A stretch of DNA of 64,000 nucleotides from Mesorhizobium sp. GbtcB19 (GCF_019091085.1 NZ_JAGXJY010000004.1:310001-374000), one strand, 5' to 3'. Shown: positions 47,014-55,853, counted from the stretch's first letter. Made by a program: numbers and translations. The notes: a model not told the origin generated them from the sequence alone.

Positions 47014-47978
47014 TTGCCGGGGGCAGCCTGCTCGGCGGCGTTGCCGTGGAGGACGTCGCGCACGATGTAGACGGGCCGGTCCTTGCTTTCGCTGAGCGTG
47101 ACCCAGACATATTCGCCGATCAGCCCGAGCAGCGCCAGGTTGAGCCCGCCCAGCAGCACGACGGCAACCATGATGCTGGGATAGCCGGGCACGGCGACGC
47201 CGTAGAACAGCACCTCGAAGAGGACCTTCACGCCATAGGCCAAGCCGGCAAACGCCGCCAGCAGCCCGATGAGGCTGATGACGCGCAGCGGGATCACGGA
47301 AAACGAAGTGAACCCTTCCAGCGAGAAGGCGATCAGGTTGAACCTGCTCCATTTCGACGTGCCGCTGGCGCGGTTTTCCGGCGAGTACAGCACCGCCTTC
47401 TGGCGGAAGCCGGCCCAGGCGAACAGGCCCTTGTTGAAGCGGCGCTTGTCGCGCACGCTGGTCAAGGCCCGCGCCACCGCGCCGCGCATGACGCGGAAGT
47501 CTCCGGCGTTCTCGGGAATATCGAAGCGCTGGCTGCTGTTGATCGCCTTGTAGAAAAGCCGCGCCAGCTGGCTGCGCCGCCAGCTCCCTTCGCGCCGATC
47601 GTTCTGCGCAAAGACGACGTCGATCTCCGGGTTGTCGACCAGTTCGCCGATCATCTTCAGGCTGATGTCCATGGAGTGCTGGAGGTCGGAATCCATGATC
47701 AGCACCATGTCGCCGCGCGAATGATCGAGCCCGGCGAGCACCGCCGCTTCCTTGCCGAAATTGCGGCTGAGCCGCACGATCTCCCAGGAGCCCGACAATG
47801 AAGCGGCGAATATCTCGGCGCTGCCGTCGCGGCTGCCGTCGTCGACGAGGATCTTGCGGACCGTCATGCCGAAGCGCTCCGCCACGGCCGCCTCGAGCTT
47901 GTCGAGCAAACCGACGAAGGCAATCGCGGATTCGGCCTCGTTGAAGAACGGCGCGATGACGTCGAGCATCTCAGCCAT
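47010..47978 (-). CDS. Glycosyltransferase family 2, polyprenyl-phosphate sugar transferase type
   Basis: A 322-residue membrane-anchored GT2 enzyme. LDVIAPFFNEAE opens the GT-A domain, KILVDDGSRDGS and LIMDSDLQHSMD hold the nucleotide and metal-binding acidic residues, and two C-terminal helices (around VIPLRVISLIGLLAAFAGL and MVAVVLLGGLNLALLGL) anchor it, like GtrB/ArnC/DPM1. It would put a sugar on undecaprenyl phosphate. ATG 47978 is preferred over a TTG two codons upstream; both overlap the stop of the GT87-like gene. Confidence 0.9.
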   Translation of the reverse strand: MAEMLDVIAPFFNEAESAIAFVGLLDKLEAAVAERFGMTVRKILVDDGSRDGSAEIFAASLSGSWEIVRLSRNFGKEAAVLAGLDHSRGDMVLIMDSDLQHSMDISLKMIGELVDNPEIDVVFAQNDRREGSWRRSQLARLFYKAINSSQRFDIPENAGDFRVMRGAVARALTSVRDKRRFNKGLFAWAGFRQKAVLYSPENRASGTSKWSRFNLIAFSLEGFTSFSVIPLRVISLIGLLAAFAGLAYGVKVLFEVLFYGVAVPGYPSIMVAVVLLGGLNLALLGLIGEYVWVTLSESKDRPVYIVRDVLHGNAAEQAAPGK

Positions 47979-49137
47979 GCGCAACGGCTCCGGCAGCCGG
48001 TATCTTCTGCCTGCCTTGCGTCCAGAACCAGCCGATCAGCAGGCAGGCGATGATGCTGATGCTGATTGGCCGGAACCAAAGATGGAAAAGATCGTGCAGC
48101 CGCGGCTCGACGCTGGTCAGCCCGGTGACGAAAAGAAGCGTTGCCAAAAACCATCGCATGGCCCCGGCTCCCTTCTCTCGCCACAGCAGGGCGATGGCGA
48201 GACCGGCAGGCACCGCCACCATGGCATAGGTGTTCTGCTCGACCCTCGGATTGAAGACGCACATGTAGAACGCCGCGGCGAGGAAGATGGCGAGTCCGCT
48301 GATGTCAGGGTCCAGCCTGCGGTCGAACTGGAGCACCAGCCAGAGCGTGAGCAAGCCCGCGACGACGCGCACGATCGTCGCCACGGATTCAGGGATTGGC
48401 ATCCCGAACCGCGTGAAAGGCGCCGTGAAGTCGGCCGGAACGAAGGGGCCGGTCGGATCGACCGTCATCGACGTCAGCATCCGGAAGAAATCATGGTATT
48501 GCGCGTTGACATAGTCGGTCGACGCAAAGCCATAGGGGATGGCGAGCACGACAAGCACCGCCAGCGCCAGCACCGGTATCAGCCTGGGACGCAGCGCTCC
48601 CGCCAGAAGCAGCATGATGATCGCGGTCGGCTTGGCGATGATTGCAAGCGTGGCCCAGAAGAAGCTCTCCGCCCGCCGCCCCTCGAGTGCCGACAGCGTC
48701 AGCAACCAGCATGCCCCGGCGAGCAGGATCGTTGCCTGGCCGTTGCGAAGCGCTGCCAGCGCCACCGGCAAGGCAAGGAAAAGACCGAAGGAAAGCAGCC
48801 ATGTTTGCTCCTCGCCGCCGAGCCTGCGCACCTGACGCATCGCGGCAAGGGTCAGCACCGAAAAGCCCAGCATGTGCCATAAAATGTTGCCCAGATACGG
48901 CCCGAGCTTCAGCAGGGGAACATAGAGGGCGGCGAAGGCGGGAGCGTACAGATACCCCATGGCGACTTCGACGTGATACAGCGGTTGGCCGTTCAGAAAA
49001 GCTTCGCTGCCATGCCTGTAGATATGGACGACCGAACGCGCGTCGGGCGACCACAGCGCCAGGCCAAGCACGACCAGAAACGACCCGACCCACAGCCAAA
49101 ACCCCAAACGGTCGAAAACCGGCTTGGTTACCGTCAT
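47971..49137 (-). CDS. GT87/DUF2029-like polytopic glycosyltransferase
   Basis: A 388-residue protein with about ten transmembrane helices. The first periplasmic loop WSPDARSVVHIYRHGSEAFL with an Asp, and LRNGQATILLAGACWLLTL, resemble mannosyltransferases of the GT87/DUF2029 group, which use polyprenyl-phosphate sugars. It would transfer the sugar made by the GT2 enzyme and flipped by GtrA. First gene of the four-gene operon; a 220-base gap with no gene separates it from the next cluster. Confidence 0.82.
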   Translation of the reverse strand: MTVTKPVFDRLGFWLWVGSFLVVLGLALWSPDARSVVHIYRHGSEAFLNGQPLYHVEVAMGYLYAPAFAALYVPLLKLGPYLGNILWHMLGFSVLTLAAMRQVRRLGGEEQTWLLSFGLFLALPVALAALRNGQATILLAGACWLLTLSALEGRRAESFFWATLAIIAKPTAIIMLLLAGALRPRLIPVLALAVLVVLAIPYGFASTDYVNAQYHDFFRMLTSMTVDPTGPFVPADFTAPFTRFGMPIPESVATIVRVVAGLLTLWLVLQFDRRLDPDISGLAIFLAAAFYMCVFNPRVEQNTYAMVAVPAGLAIALLWREKGAGAMRWFLATLLFVTGLTSVEPRLHDLFHLWFRPISISIIACLLIGWFWTQGRQKIPAAGAVAHG

Positions 49138-49358
49138 AGCGCACCCCGCGTTCCGACCAGGGCGGCTCTTCCCATCGCCGCCTGGCCTTCAGCGCCGGCG
49201 AGATATCACATCGAAATGAAATAGAAAATCCGCGCGTGACAGTTACCGGCGCGGGGCAAAGACGTTGGAACAGCGGCATTTTTCCGCCGCGCTGATCACA
49301 GTTCTGTGTTCAAAGCCATTGCTCCGATCCCAAAACAGCGGCGATCGGCGCCCGGTGC

Positions 49359-50396
49359 TTACGGCCTGATGAACACCTTTCCGTTGGGCCTGGCGAGCTC
49401 GGCCGGCAGCCGCGCCATCGCCTCGTCCAGCGGCACGACCGCCGTGACGTCGGTCGACCAGCGTCCGTCGGAAAAGCGCTTCTGCGCCTCCATCACCGCC
49501 GGGCCCAGCCTGTCGCGGAATTGCCGCATCCATTCGGCCAACCAGAAACCTTCGACGCGCTTGTGCTGGAAGATCAGCTGGCCGGGCTCGCGGATTACCG
49601 TCGGTTCGGCGTCGAGCCGGCCATAGACGATCCAGCGCGCGCGCTTCGGCATGGCGTTGAAGATGATCGAAGCCAGCGGACCGGTGACCGCGTCGAGGAA
49701 GATGCGCGGCTGCTCGGCCTTCATCGCCTCGCGCAGCGTCACCTCGAAATCCGCCGCCTTCTCGTTGAGCACATGGGCGGCGCCCAATTCCTTCAGCAGC
49801 GGAATCTGCTCGTCGCGGCGCACGGTGACGATCGGGCGAAAACCTTCCTCCTTCGCCAGGCCGATGATCAGCTTGCAGAGCTGGCTGGCGCCGGCAGTCA
49901 TGATGAAGGCCTTTTCGCCCTCCTCTCTGACGATGTCGAACATCGCGAGCGCCGTCAGCGGATTGACGATCATCGCCGCGCCATCCTCATCGCGCACGGT
50001 GTCGATGAGGGGAATACAGGACGCAGCCTCGGCAACCGCATAATCCGCCCACGCCCCCCAGTTCGACACGCCGGTGGCGAAGGCGACGCGCTTTCCCGCA
50101 AGGCTCCTCGCATAGGCGTCGTCGCCGGTGGCAACGACGGTGCCGACGCCCTCGAAGCCGGCGGGCCGACCCTTGACCCGCGGCTGACCGTATTGGCCCT
50201 TGATGAAGGCAATGTCGGACGGGTTGATCGAGGCGAGGCTGACCTTGATCAGCGCCTGCGACGGACCGGGCTCCGGCACCGCGATGCTGCCCGGCTGGAG
50301 ATAGGGCTCCATCGCCTCCAGCGCGGCCGCCGAAGGCGTCCTTGTGTAGCCGTCGCCGACAAGCAGCAGACCCTGCATTTGCGATGGAAGCGTCAT
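49359..50396 (-). CDS. MDR-family zinc-independent NADPH oxidoreductase (quinone oxidoreductase type)
   Basis: A 345-residue medium-chain reductase. The catalytic-domain segments ALIKVSLASINPSDIAFIKG and GRPAGFEGVGTVVATGDD are typical, and the Zn ligands of alcohol dehydrogenases are absent (the GHE motif is GFEG). The Rossmann part contains IMTAGASQLCKLIIGLAKEEG rather than the usual GxGxxG, as in the QOR/MECR branch. It would reduce an enone or enoyl thioester. ATG 50396 lies five bases after the acyl-CoA dehydrogenase stop, so both share a transcript. Confidence 0.85.
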   Translation of the reverse strand: MTLPSQMQGLLLVGDGYTRTPSAAALEAMEPYLQPGSIAVPEPGPSQALIKVSLASINPSDIAFIKGQYGQPRVKGRPAGFEGVGTVVATGDDAYARSLAGKRVAFATGVSNWGAWADYAVAEAASCIPLIDTVRDEDGAAMIVNPLTALAMFDIVREEGEKAFIMTAGASQLCKLIIGLAKEEGFRPIVTVRRDEQIPLLKELGAAHVLNEKAADFEVTLREAMKAEQPRIFLDAVTGPLASIIFNAMPKRARWIVYGRLDAEPTVIREPGQLIFQHKRVEGFWLAEWMRQFRDRLGPAVMEAQKRFSDGRWSTDVTAVVPLDEAMARLPAELARPNGKVFIRP

Positions 50397-50401
50397 GGCC
50401 G

Positions 50402-51643
50402 TTACACCTTTTCCTGCGTGTATTTTTTCAGTTCCGCGCGCGCCACCTGCCGCCGGTGCACCGCGTCTGGCCCGTCGGCCAGCCGCAGCGTCCGCAGATG
50501 CGTCCAGGAGCGGGCGAGCGGCGTGTCCTGGCTGATGCCTTGCGCGCCGAACATCTGCACGGCCTCGTCCGTGACCTTGAGCGCGACGCGGGGCGCCACG
50601 ACCTTGATCTGGCTGATCCAGGGGGCGGCCGCGCGAGGGTCTCCCTGGTCGATCATCCAGGCCGCCTTGAGGCAGAGCAGCCGTGCCATCTCGATCTCCA
50701 TTCGGCATTCGGCGATGATGTCGAAATTGGCGCCGAGCTTGGCCAGCGGCTGGCCGAAGGCCTCGCGCCGCACCGAGCGCTGGCACAGCATCTCCAGCGC
50801 CATCTCGGCCTGGCCGATGGCGCGCATGCAGTGATGGATGCGGCCAGGTCCCAGCCGCCCCTGCGCGATCTCGAACCCCCTGCCCTCGCCGAGGATCAGG
50901 TTCGCCGCCGGCACCCGCACATCGTCGAATCTCAGATGCATATGGCCATGCGGCGCGTCGTCGTCGCCATAGACCTGCATCGGCCGCAATTTGGTGATGC
51001 CCTTGCTGTCGGAGGGAACGAGGATCATCGAGTGCCGGCGATGCTGCGGTTCCTCGTCCGACCCGGTCCTGACCATGACGATGTAGATGGCGCAGCGCGG
51101 ATCGCCGGCCCCCGACGCCCACCATTTCTCGCCGTTGAGCACATAATCGTCGCCCCGGCGCTCGCAGCACATCGAAATATTGGTCGCATCCGAGGAGGCG
51201 ACGTCCGGCTCGGTCATCAGATAGGCCGAGCGGATCCTGCCGTCGAGCAACGGCTCCAGCCAGTCCCGCTTATGCGTGTCCGAGCCGTAACGCTCCAGCA
51301 CCTCCATGTTGCCGGTGTCCGGGGCCGAGCAGTTGAAGGTCTCGGCGCCCAGATGCGCCTTGCCCATCTCCTCCGCCAGATAGGCATATTCGACGGTGGA
51401 AAGGCCGTAGCCGCGTTTGGAATCGGTCAGCCAGAAATTCCACAGCCCACGCTCCCGCGCGGTCTTTTTCAGCCCTTCGAGGATTTCGGCCTGCCTGGTC
51501 GTATAGGCCCAGCGGTCGCCATTCTTGCCGACCTCGGCGAGGAACTCCTCGCCCATCGGCGCGATCTCATCGCGCACCATCGCCGCCACACGCTGGTGGA
51601 TCGGCTTCAACCGTTCGGTCATGCCGAGATTCATGTCCGCCAT
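50402..51643 (-). CDS. Acyl-CoA dehydrogenase (ACAD10/11-like)
   Basis: A 413-residue flavoprotein dehydrogenase. YLMTEPDVASSDATNISM is the FAD/substrate loop, NGEKWWASGAGDPRCAIYIV the following strand, and MFGAQGISQDTPLARSWTHLR the C-terminal helix seen in the ACAD10/ACAD11 group (WTHLRTLRLADGPDAVH). Human ACAD10/11 fuse this domain to a phosphotransferase-type kinase; here the kinase is separate at 53145. It is divergent from the SDR/MaoC/kinase genes, with 121 bases between starts. Confidence 0.9.
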   Translation of the reverse strand: MADMNLGMTERLKPIHQRVAAMVRDEIAPMGEEFLAEVGKNGDRWAYTTRQAEILEGLKKTARERGLWNFWLTDSKRGYGLSTVEYAYLAEEMGKAHLGAETFNCSAPDTGNMEVLERYGSDTHKRDWLEPLLDGRIRSAYLMTEPDVASSDATNISMCCERRGDDYVLNGEKWWASGAGDPRCAIYIVMVRTGSDEEPQHRRHSMILVPSDSKGITKLRPMQVYGDDDAPHGHMHLRFDDVRVPAANLILGEGRGFEIAQGRLGPGRIHHCMRAIGQAEMALEMLCQRSVRREAFGQPLAKLGANFDIIAECRMEIEMARLLCLKAAWMIDQGDPRAAAPWISQIKVVAPRVALKVTDEAVQMFGAQGISQDTPLARSWTHLRTLRLADGPDAVHRRQVARAELKKYTQEKV

Positions 51644-51764
51644 CGCTTCCGGCCTTTCCGAAGATACATCTTTACCCGTGGCAAGGATGACCGTACTTCG
51701 GCTAGCCTTGTCAACGCGAGTCCTTGGGCGAGTCCCCGGCCGGGGCAGGATGCGGAGGAATGCG

Positions 51765-52580
51765 ATGAGCTATCTGGACAAGCTGTTCTCGGTCGCCGGC
51801 AAGACCGCGCTGGTGACGGGTGCGGCGACCGGCATCGGCCGCATGGTGGCGACCGGGCTGGTGCGCGCCGGCGGGCATGTGATGATCGCCTCGCGCAAGG
51901 GCGAGGATTGCATGAAAGTCGCCAACGAATTGAACGCGCTCGGCGGCTCCGGCCTGGCCGAAGGCTTTGCCGGCGACGTGTCCAGCGAAGCCGGTATCGC
52001 GGCGCTGGTCGCCGAGGTCAAGGCGCGCACGGAGCGCCTGCACATCCTGGTCAACAATGCCGGCATTTCCTGGGGCGCGCCGCTGCAGGAATTCCCTTAC
52101 CACGCCTGGGCCAAGGTGTTCGGCGTCAACGTCACCGCCGTCTTTCACCTGACCAGGGAGCTGCTGCCCCTGCTCGATGCCGCCGCGAGCGACGAGGATC
52201 CGGCCCGCGTGATCAATCTCGGCTCGGTGATGGGCACCCAGCCGCTGGCCGACGACGCCTACTCCTACACCGCCTCGAAAGCCGCCGTGCACCATCTGAC
52301 GCGTACGCTGGCGATCGAGTTCGCCGCCCGCCGCATCACCGTCAACGCCTTTGCCCCCGGTCCCTTCCAGAGCCGGATGACGGCATTCGCCACCGCGACC
52401 AAGGAGCAGGCGAAACATGTTGGTAACCATGTTCCGCTCGGCCGCATCGGCGTGGCGGATGACATTGCCGGCGCAACGCTTTATTTGTGCAGCCGTGCCG
52501 GCAGCTATGTCACCGGCGCCATCCTGCCCATCGACGGCGGCCAGTCGGTGCAGCATGGGATGACGTTGTTCAAGGAATAG
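51765..52580 (+). CDS. Short-chain dehydrogenase/reductase (RhlG/3-oxoacyl reductase-like)
   Basis: A 271-residue SDR starting MSYLDKLFSVAGKTALVTGA, with TGIGRMVATGL as the cofactor loop, Arg in MIASRKGED suggesting NADPH, LVNNAGISWGAPL, the catalytic Ser in LGSVMGT and YSYTASKAAVHHL. GGAGGA precedes ATG 51765. The last four codons (FKE and stop) lie in a recently duplicated 41-base segment, listed separately. It is the first gene of the rightward half of the cluster. Confidence 0.9.
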   Translation: MSYLDKLFSVAGKTALVTGAATGIGRMVATGLVRAGGHVMIASRKGEDCMKVANELNALGGSGLAEGFAGDVSSEAGIAALVAEVKARTERLHILVNNAGISWGAPLQEFPYHAWAKVFGVNVTAVFHLTRELLPLLDAAASDEDPARVINLGSVMGTQPLADDAYSYTASKAAVHHLTRTLAIEFAARRITVNAFAPGPFQSRMTAFATATKEQAKHVGNHVPLGRIGVADDIAGATLYLCSRAGSYVTGAILPIDGGQSVQHGMTLFKE

Positions 52581-52652
52581 GACGCCCGGTTCAAGGAATC
52601 CGGGCGGGGTTCAAGGAATAAGGCGCCCGGTTTCAAGGAATCGGGGCGGGGG
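52569..52652 (+). repeat. Tandem direct repeat made from the SDR gene's 3' end
   Basis: Two adjacent copies (52569-52609 and 52610-52652) of TTCAAGGAATAG-like sequence, a CGCCCGG linker, TTCAAGGAATCC and GGGCGGGG. Each unit itself holds two TTCAAGGAAT motifs. The first motif encodes the last residues and stop of the SDR. The repeat fills almost the whole gap before the MaoC gene's ribosome-binding site. Confidence 0.85.
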
Positions 52653-52668
52653 CGCGGAGGACATCAGC

Positions 52669-53148
52669 GTGGAACCGATCAGTCTGGATCTGCTTCTGGC
52701 AAGCGTCGGCAAGGAGGTCGGCGTGTCGCCCTGGCGCACGGTGACGCAGCGCATGATCGACCAGTTCGCCGATGCCACCGACGACCACCAGTTCATCCAT
52801 TGCGATCCCGAGCGCGCCGAGCGCGAGACGCCGTTCGGCGGCACCATCGCGCATGGTTTCCTGTCCCTTTCGCTTTTGTCGGCGATGACCTTCGAGACCA
52901 TGCCGCCGCTCGAAAACACCAAGATGGGCGTCAACCACGGCTTCGACACGCTGCGCTTCCTGGCGCCGGTGAAGACCGGCGCCAGGATCCGCACCCGCTT
53001 CGTGCTTGCCGACGTCAAGGTGAGGCCGTCCGGCTGGGTGCAGACGGCGCATGACGTGACCATCGAGATCGAGGGTTCGAAAAAGCCCGCGCTGACCGCC
53101 CGCTGGCTGACGCTCACCTTGCTCGAGCGCCAGCCCGAGACCGCATGA
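52669..53148 (+). CDS. MaoC family (R)-hydratase/dehydratase
   Basis: A 159-residue hot-dog-fold enzyme. The MaoC active-site motif is FADATDDHQFIHCDPERA with the Asp/His pair, followed by TPFGGTIAHGFLSLSLL. It would hydrate an enoyl-CoA to the (R)-3-hydroxyacyl-CoA or run the reverse reaction. GTG 52669 is used because GGAGG lies eight bases before it. Its stop overlaps the ATG of the phosphotransferase gene (ATGA). Confidence 0.92.
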   Translation: MEPISLDLLLASVGKEVGVSPWRTVTQRMIDQFADATDDHQFIHCDPERAERETPFGGTIAHGFLSLSLLSAMTFETMPPLENTKMGVNHGFDTLRFLAPVKTGARIRTRFVLADVKVRPSGWVQTAHDVTIEIEGSKKPALTARWLTLTLLERQPETA

Positions 53149-54224
53149 GTGGCGACGCCAATACTTTAGACAAGTCGTCGCTTGCGATCGACCAGTCGTC
53201 GCTTGCGATCGACCAGACAGCGCTTGCGCCTTATCTCGAAGCGCATATCCAGGATTTTGCCGGGCTGTCCGCGATCGAGAAATTCAAGTCCGGGCAATCC
53301 AATCCGACCTATCTCCTGACCGCCGCCAGCGGTCGCTACGTGTTGCGCGCCAAGCCGCCGGGGCAGCTGCTGAAATCCGCGCATCAGGTCGACCGCGAAT
53401 TCCGGGTGATGCAGGCGCTTGCCGGTACCGCGGTGCCGGTGCCGCGCATGCTGCATCTCTCAGGCGAGGAATCGCCAATCGGGCGCATGTTCTATGTCAT
53501 GGAGTTTCTCGACGGCCGCATCTTCTGGGATCCGTCATTGCCGGACGTTTCCGGCAATGACGCGCGCACCTCGATCTATGACGCCATGAATGCCACGCTT
53601 GCCGCCTTGCACGATGTCGATGTGGAGGCCGTCGGCCTTGGCGATTTCGGCAGGCCCGGCAGCTATTTCGAGCGCCAGTTCGCCCGCTGGACCAGCCAGT
53701 ACCGCGCCTCCGAAACCGAAACCATCGCCGACATGGATCGGCTGATTGCCTGGCTGGAGACGCATATGCCGGCCGATGACGGCCGCGTTTCGCTCGTCCA
53801 TGGCGACTACCGGCTGGACAACATGATGTTCGCCAAGGACGAGTCCAGGGTCATCGCGGTGCTCGACTGGGAATTGTCCACGCTCGGTCATCCCTTCGCC
53901 GACCTCGCCTATCAATGCATGCAATGGCGGCTGCCGCATGCCTCGGGCTTTCGTGGCCTCGGCGGCATCGACCGCGCGGCGGCGGGCCTGCCTTCAGAGG
54001 AGGCCTATGTCGCCGCCTATTGCAAGCGGCGCGGCATCGAGGCGATCGGCAACTGGACCTTCTTCCTGGCCTTCTCCTTCTTCCGGCTGGCGGCGATCTG
54101 CCAGGGCGTCTACCGCCGCGCGCTGGACGGCAACGCCTCCAATCCGGAAAAGGCCAAGACCTACGGCCAGGCGGTAAAACTGCTCGCCGCGCTCGCGGTG
54201 GAACTGATCGACAAGAATAGCTGA
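53145..54224 (+). CDS. Phosphotransferase family (APH-like) kinase, ACAD10/11 kinase type
   Basis: A 359-residue protein kinase-fold enzyme. It has the nucleotide loop KFKSGQSNPTYLLTAASG, the catalytic loop SLVHGDYRLDNMMF (Asp base) and metal motif VIAVLDWELSTLGHPFADLA. In ACAD10/11 and in the levulinate pathway this group phosphorylates a hydroxyacyl-CoA. The first 30 residues include a 7-residue perfect duplication (SSLAIDQ twice, then TALA), coded by a 21-base tandem repeat at 53175-53216; this lies outside the conserved domain. Confidence 0.9.
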   Translation: MSGDANTLDKSSLAIDQSSLAIDQTALAPYLEAHIQDFAGLSAIEKFKSGQSNPTYLLTAASGRYVLRAKPPGQLLKSAHQVDREFRVMQALAGTAVPVPRMLHLSGEESPIGRMFYVMEFLDGRIFWDPSLPDVSGNDARTSIYDAMNATLAALHDVDVEAVGLGDFGRPGSYFERQFARWTSQYRASETETIADMDRLIAWLETHMPADDGRVSLVHGDYRLDNMMFAKDESRVIAVLDWELSTLGHPFADLAYQCMQWRLPHASGFRGLGGIDRAAAGLPSEEAYVAAYCKRRGIEAIGNWTFFLAFSFFRLAAICQGVYRRALDGNASNPEKAKTYGQAVKLLAALAVELIDKNS

Positions 54225-54242
54225 AAAACGGGAGCGCTGAGG

Positions 54243-55019
54243 ATGGGCCGTTTCGAGGGAACGACCGTGCTGATCACCGGCGCGACCGGCGGCCTCGGCA
54301 GCGGCGCGGCAAAAGCCTTCGCCGCCGAAGGCGCGCGACTGGTGCTCTCCGATCTCGACGAGGCTGCGCTCGGCGGTTTCGCCGCGACGCTCGACACAGA
54401 GACAGCTTGCCTTGCCGGCAACATCGCCGACGAAAAGCTGTCAGAGGATCTCGTGAAACTGGCCGTCGAGAAATTCGGCCGGCTCGACATCGCCGTCAAC
54501 AATGCCGGCATCGTGCATTCCTTCGTGCGCCTGCCGCAGGTGACGTCGGAGGAGGCGCGCCGCGTGGTCGAGGTCGACCTGCTCGGCGTCTTCTACGCCA
54601 TGAAGCACCAGATCCCGCAGATGGAGCGCCAGTTCAGGGAGAGCGGCAAGGGCGGTGTCATCGTCAACGTCGCCTCGGTCGCCGGTCTCTCCGGCGCGCC
54701 CAAGCTCTCGGTCTATGCCGCCGCCAAGCATGGCGTGGTCGGGCTGACGCGTTCGGCGGCGGTGGAATATGCCAGCAAGGGCATCCGCATCAATGCGGTC
54801 TGTCCCGCCCACACCAGAACGGCGATGGTCGACGGCTTCGTCCGTCTCAGCGGCGCGCCCGAAGCCGATGCGCTTGCCGAGCTCACCCGCGGCGTGCCGA
54901 TGAAGCGTGTCGGCGAGGTCGACGAGATCACCACCGGCATCCTGTTCCTCGCCGACCCGGCCAATTCGTTCATGACCGGCCACACGCTGGCGCTGGACGG
55001 CGGCATTGGCGCCATCTGA
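54243..55019 (+). CDS. Short-chain dehydrogenase/reductase
   Basis: A 258-residue classical SDR: VLITGATGGLGSGAAKAFA, LSDLDEA (Asp favouring NAD), IAVNNAGIVHSFV, a catalytic Ser in VASVAGLSG and YAAAKHGVVGLT, then VCPAHTRTAM. It ends in the usual TGHTLALDGGI. It lies 18 bases after the kinase gene, so it belongs to the same operon. It is different enough from the SDR at 51765 to suggest a separate step, for example oxidation of a hydroxyacyl-CoA. Confidence 0.9.
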   Translation: MGRFEGTTVLITGATGGLGSGAAKAFAAEGARLVLSDLDEAALGGFAATLDTETACLAGNIADEKLSEDLVKLAVEKFGRLDIAVNNAGIVHSFVRLPQVTSEEARRVVEVDLLGVFYAMKHQIPQMERQFRESGKGGVIVNVASVAGLSGAPKLSVYAAAKHGVVGLTRSAAVEYASKGIRINAVCPAHTRTAMVDGFVRLSGAPEADALAELTRGVPMKRVGEVDEITTGILFLADPANSFMTGHTLALDGGIGAI

Positions 55020-55125
55020 GCAATTCCATTAACCCCGGACGTAGCGGAACCAGTTCGCGCTCTTGTCCGTTTCCGTACAGCGTATATAATTTCGTGAGGC
55101 AACCAAGCAACAAGGCAGGCGAACA

Positions 55126-55770
55126 TTGACGCTCAGCGTTCAGAAACGCCGCGAACGGCAGAAAGCCGAACTTCGTTCCGAACTGGTCGCGGCCGCCCAC
55201 AAGCTCGTGCAGGAAGAGGGCTATGAGGGCCTGACCATCCGAAAGCTCGCCAAGCGGGTCGGCTATGCGCCGATGTCGGTCTATTCCTATTTCGCCGATA
55301 AGCAGGACATCCTCTTCGCGCTCGCCGAGGACGCCTTCGAGACGCTGGCGCGGCGCATTGAGGCGCATCCTGCCGATGATCCCGTCGAGGCGCTCAAGGC
55401 GGTGATGACGGAATATGCCGCTTTCGGGCTCGGCAATCCCAACGAGTACCGCACCGTCTTCATGACCGAGAAAACGCGTCTGCCGGAAGGCCGCAGCTAC
55501 GAGGACATGGAGGAAGGCAATCCGGCCATGAAGGTGCTGATCAAGCGGGTCGAGGCCTGCGTCGCCGCCGGCAAGCTCAAGGGCGACCCGCGCGCGATCG
55601 CCACCATGCTGTGGACCGTCGGTCACGGCACGATCTCGCTGCTGATCACCTTTCCGTTTTATCCTTTCGGCGACCCCGAGGCCTACGTGAAGCGCATGTG
55701 CAATTTCATGGTGGCCTCGCTGTCGGCGCAGGATATCCCCCCGCTCACCGAAACACCGGTCGACTGCTGA
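55126..55770 (+). CDS. TetR family transcriptional regulator
   Basis: A 214-residue regulator. The HTH is LVAAAHKLVQEEGYEGLT followed by IRKLAKRVGYAPMSVYSYFADKQDIL, the typical TetR N-terminus. The C-terminal part (TMLWTVGHGTISLLITFPFYPF) is the hydrophobic ligand and dimer domain. The start is TTG 55126; GGCAGG lies just before it. It probably controls the fatty-acid-type cluster before it, with an acyl-CoA as the likely ligand. Confidence 0.88.
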   Translation: MTLSVQKRRERQKAELRSELVAAAHKLVQEEGYEGLTIRKLAKRVGYAPMSVYSYFADKQDILFALAEDAFETLARRIEAHPADDPVEALKAVMTEYAAFGLGNPNEYRTVFMTEKTRLPEGRSYEDMEEGNPAMKVLIKRVEACVAAGKLKGDPRAIATMLWTVGHGTISLLITFPFYPFGDPEAYVKRMCNFMVASLSAQDIPPLTETPVDC

Positions 55771-55843
55771 TCAAGTCGTCGTGATCATGCGCCGCGATCG
55801 CTTGATCCGCGGCATCGGATTCCTACGTTCAAAAAAAGTTGTC

Positions 55844-55853
55844 GTACGCGTAC
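55844..55853. promoter_or_regulatory. GTAC palindrome (GTACGCGTAC)
   Basis: A perfect ten-base palindrome in the AT-rich gap between the TetR gene and the small secreted protein gene. It may be an operator; a related palindrome lies 60 bases away at 55904. Confidence 0.3.

Noticed and set aside
46201..47352. Longer YdjC-like protein with about 110 extra N-terminal residues
   Set aside because: The extra part is the GT2 gene in another frame; the deacetylase motif starts at the ATG at 47013.
49359..51170. Fusion of an unknown domain to the MDR oxidoreductase
   Set aside because: The upstream part is the acyl-CoA dehydrogenase gene read in another frame; ATG 50396 gives the normal family length.
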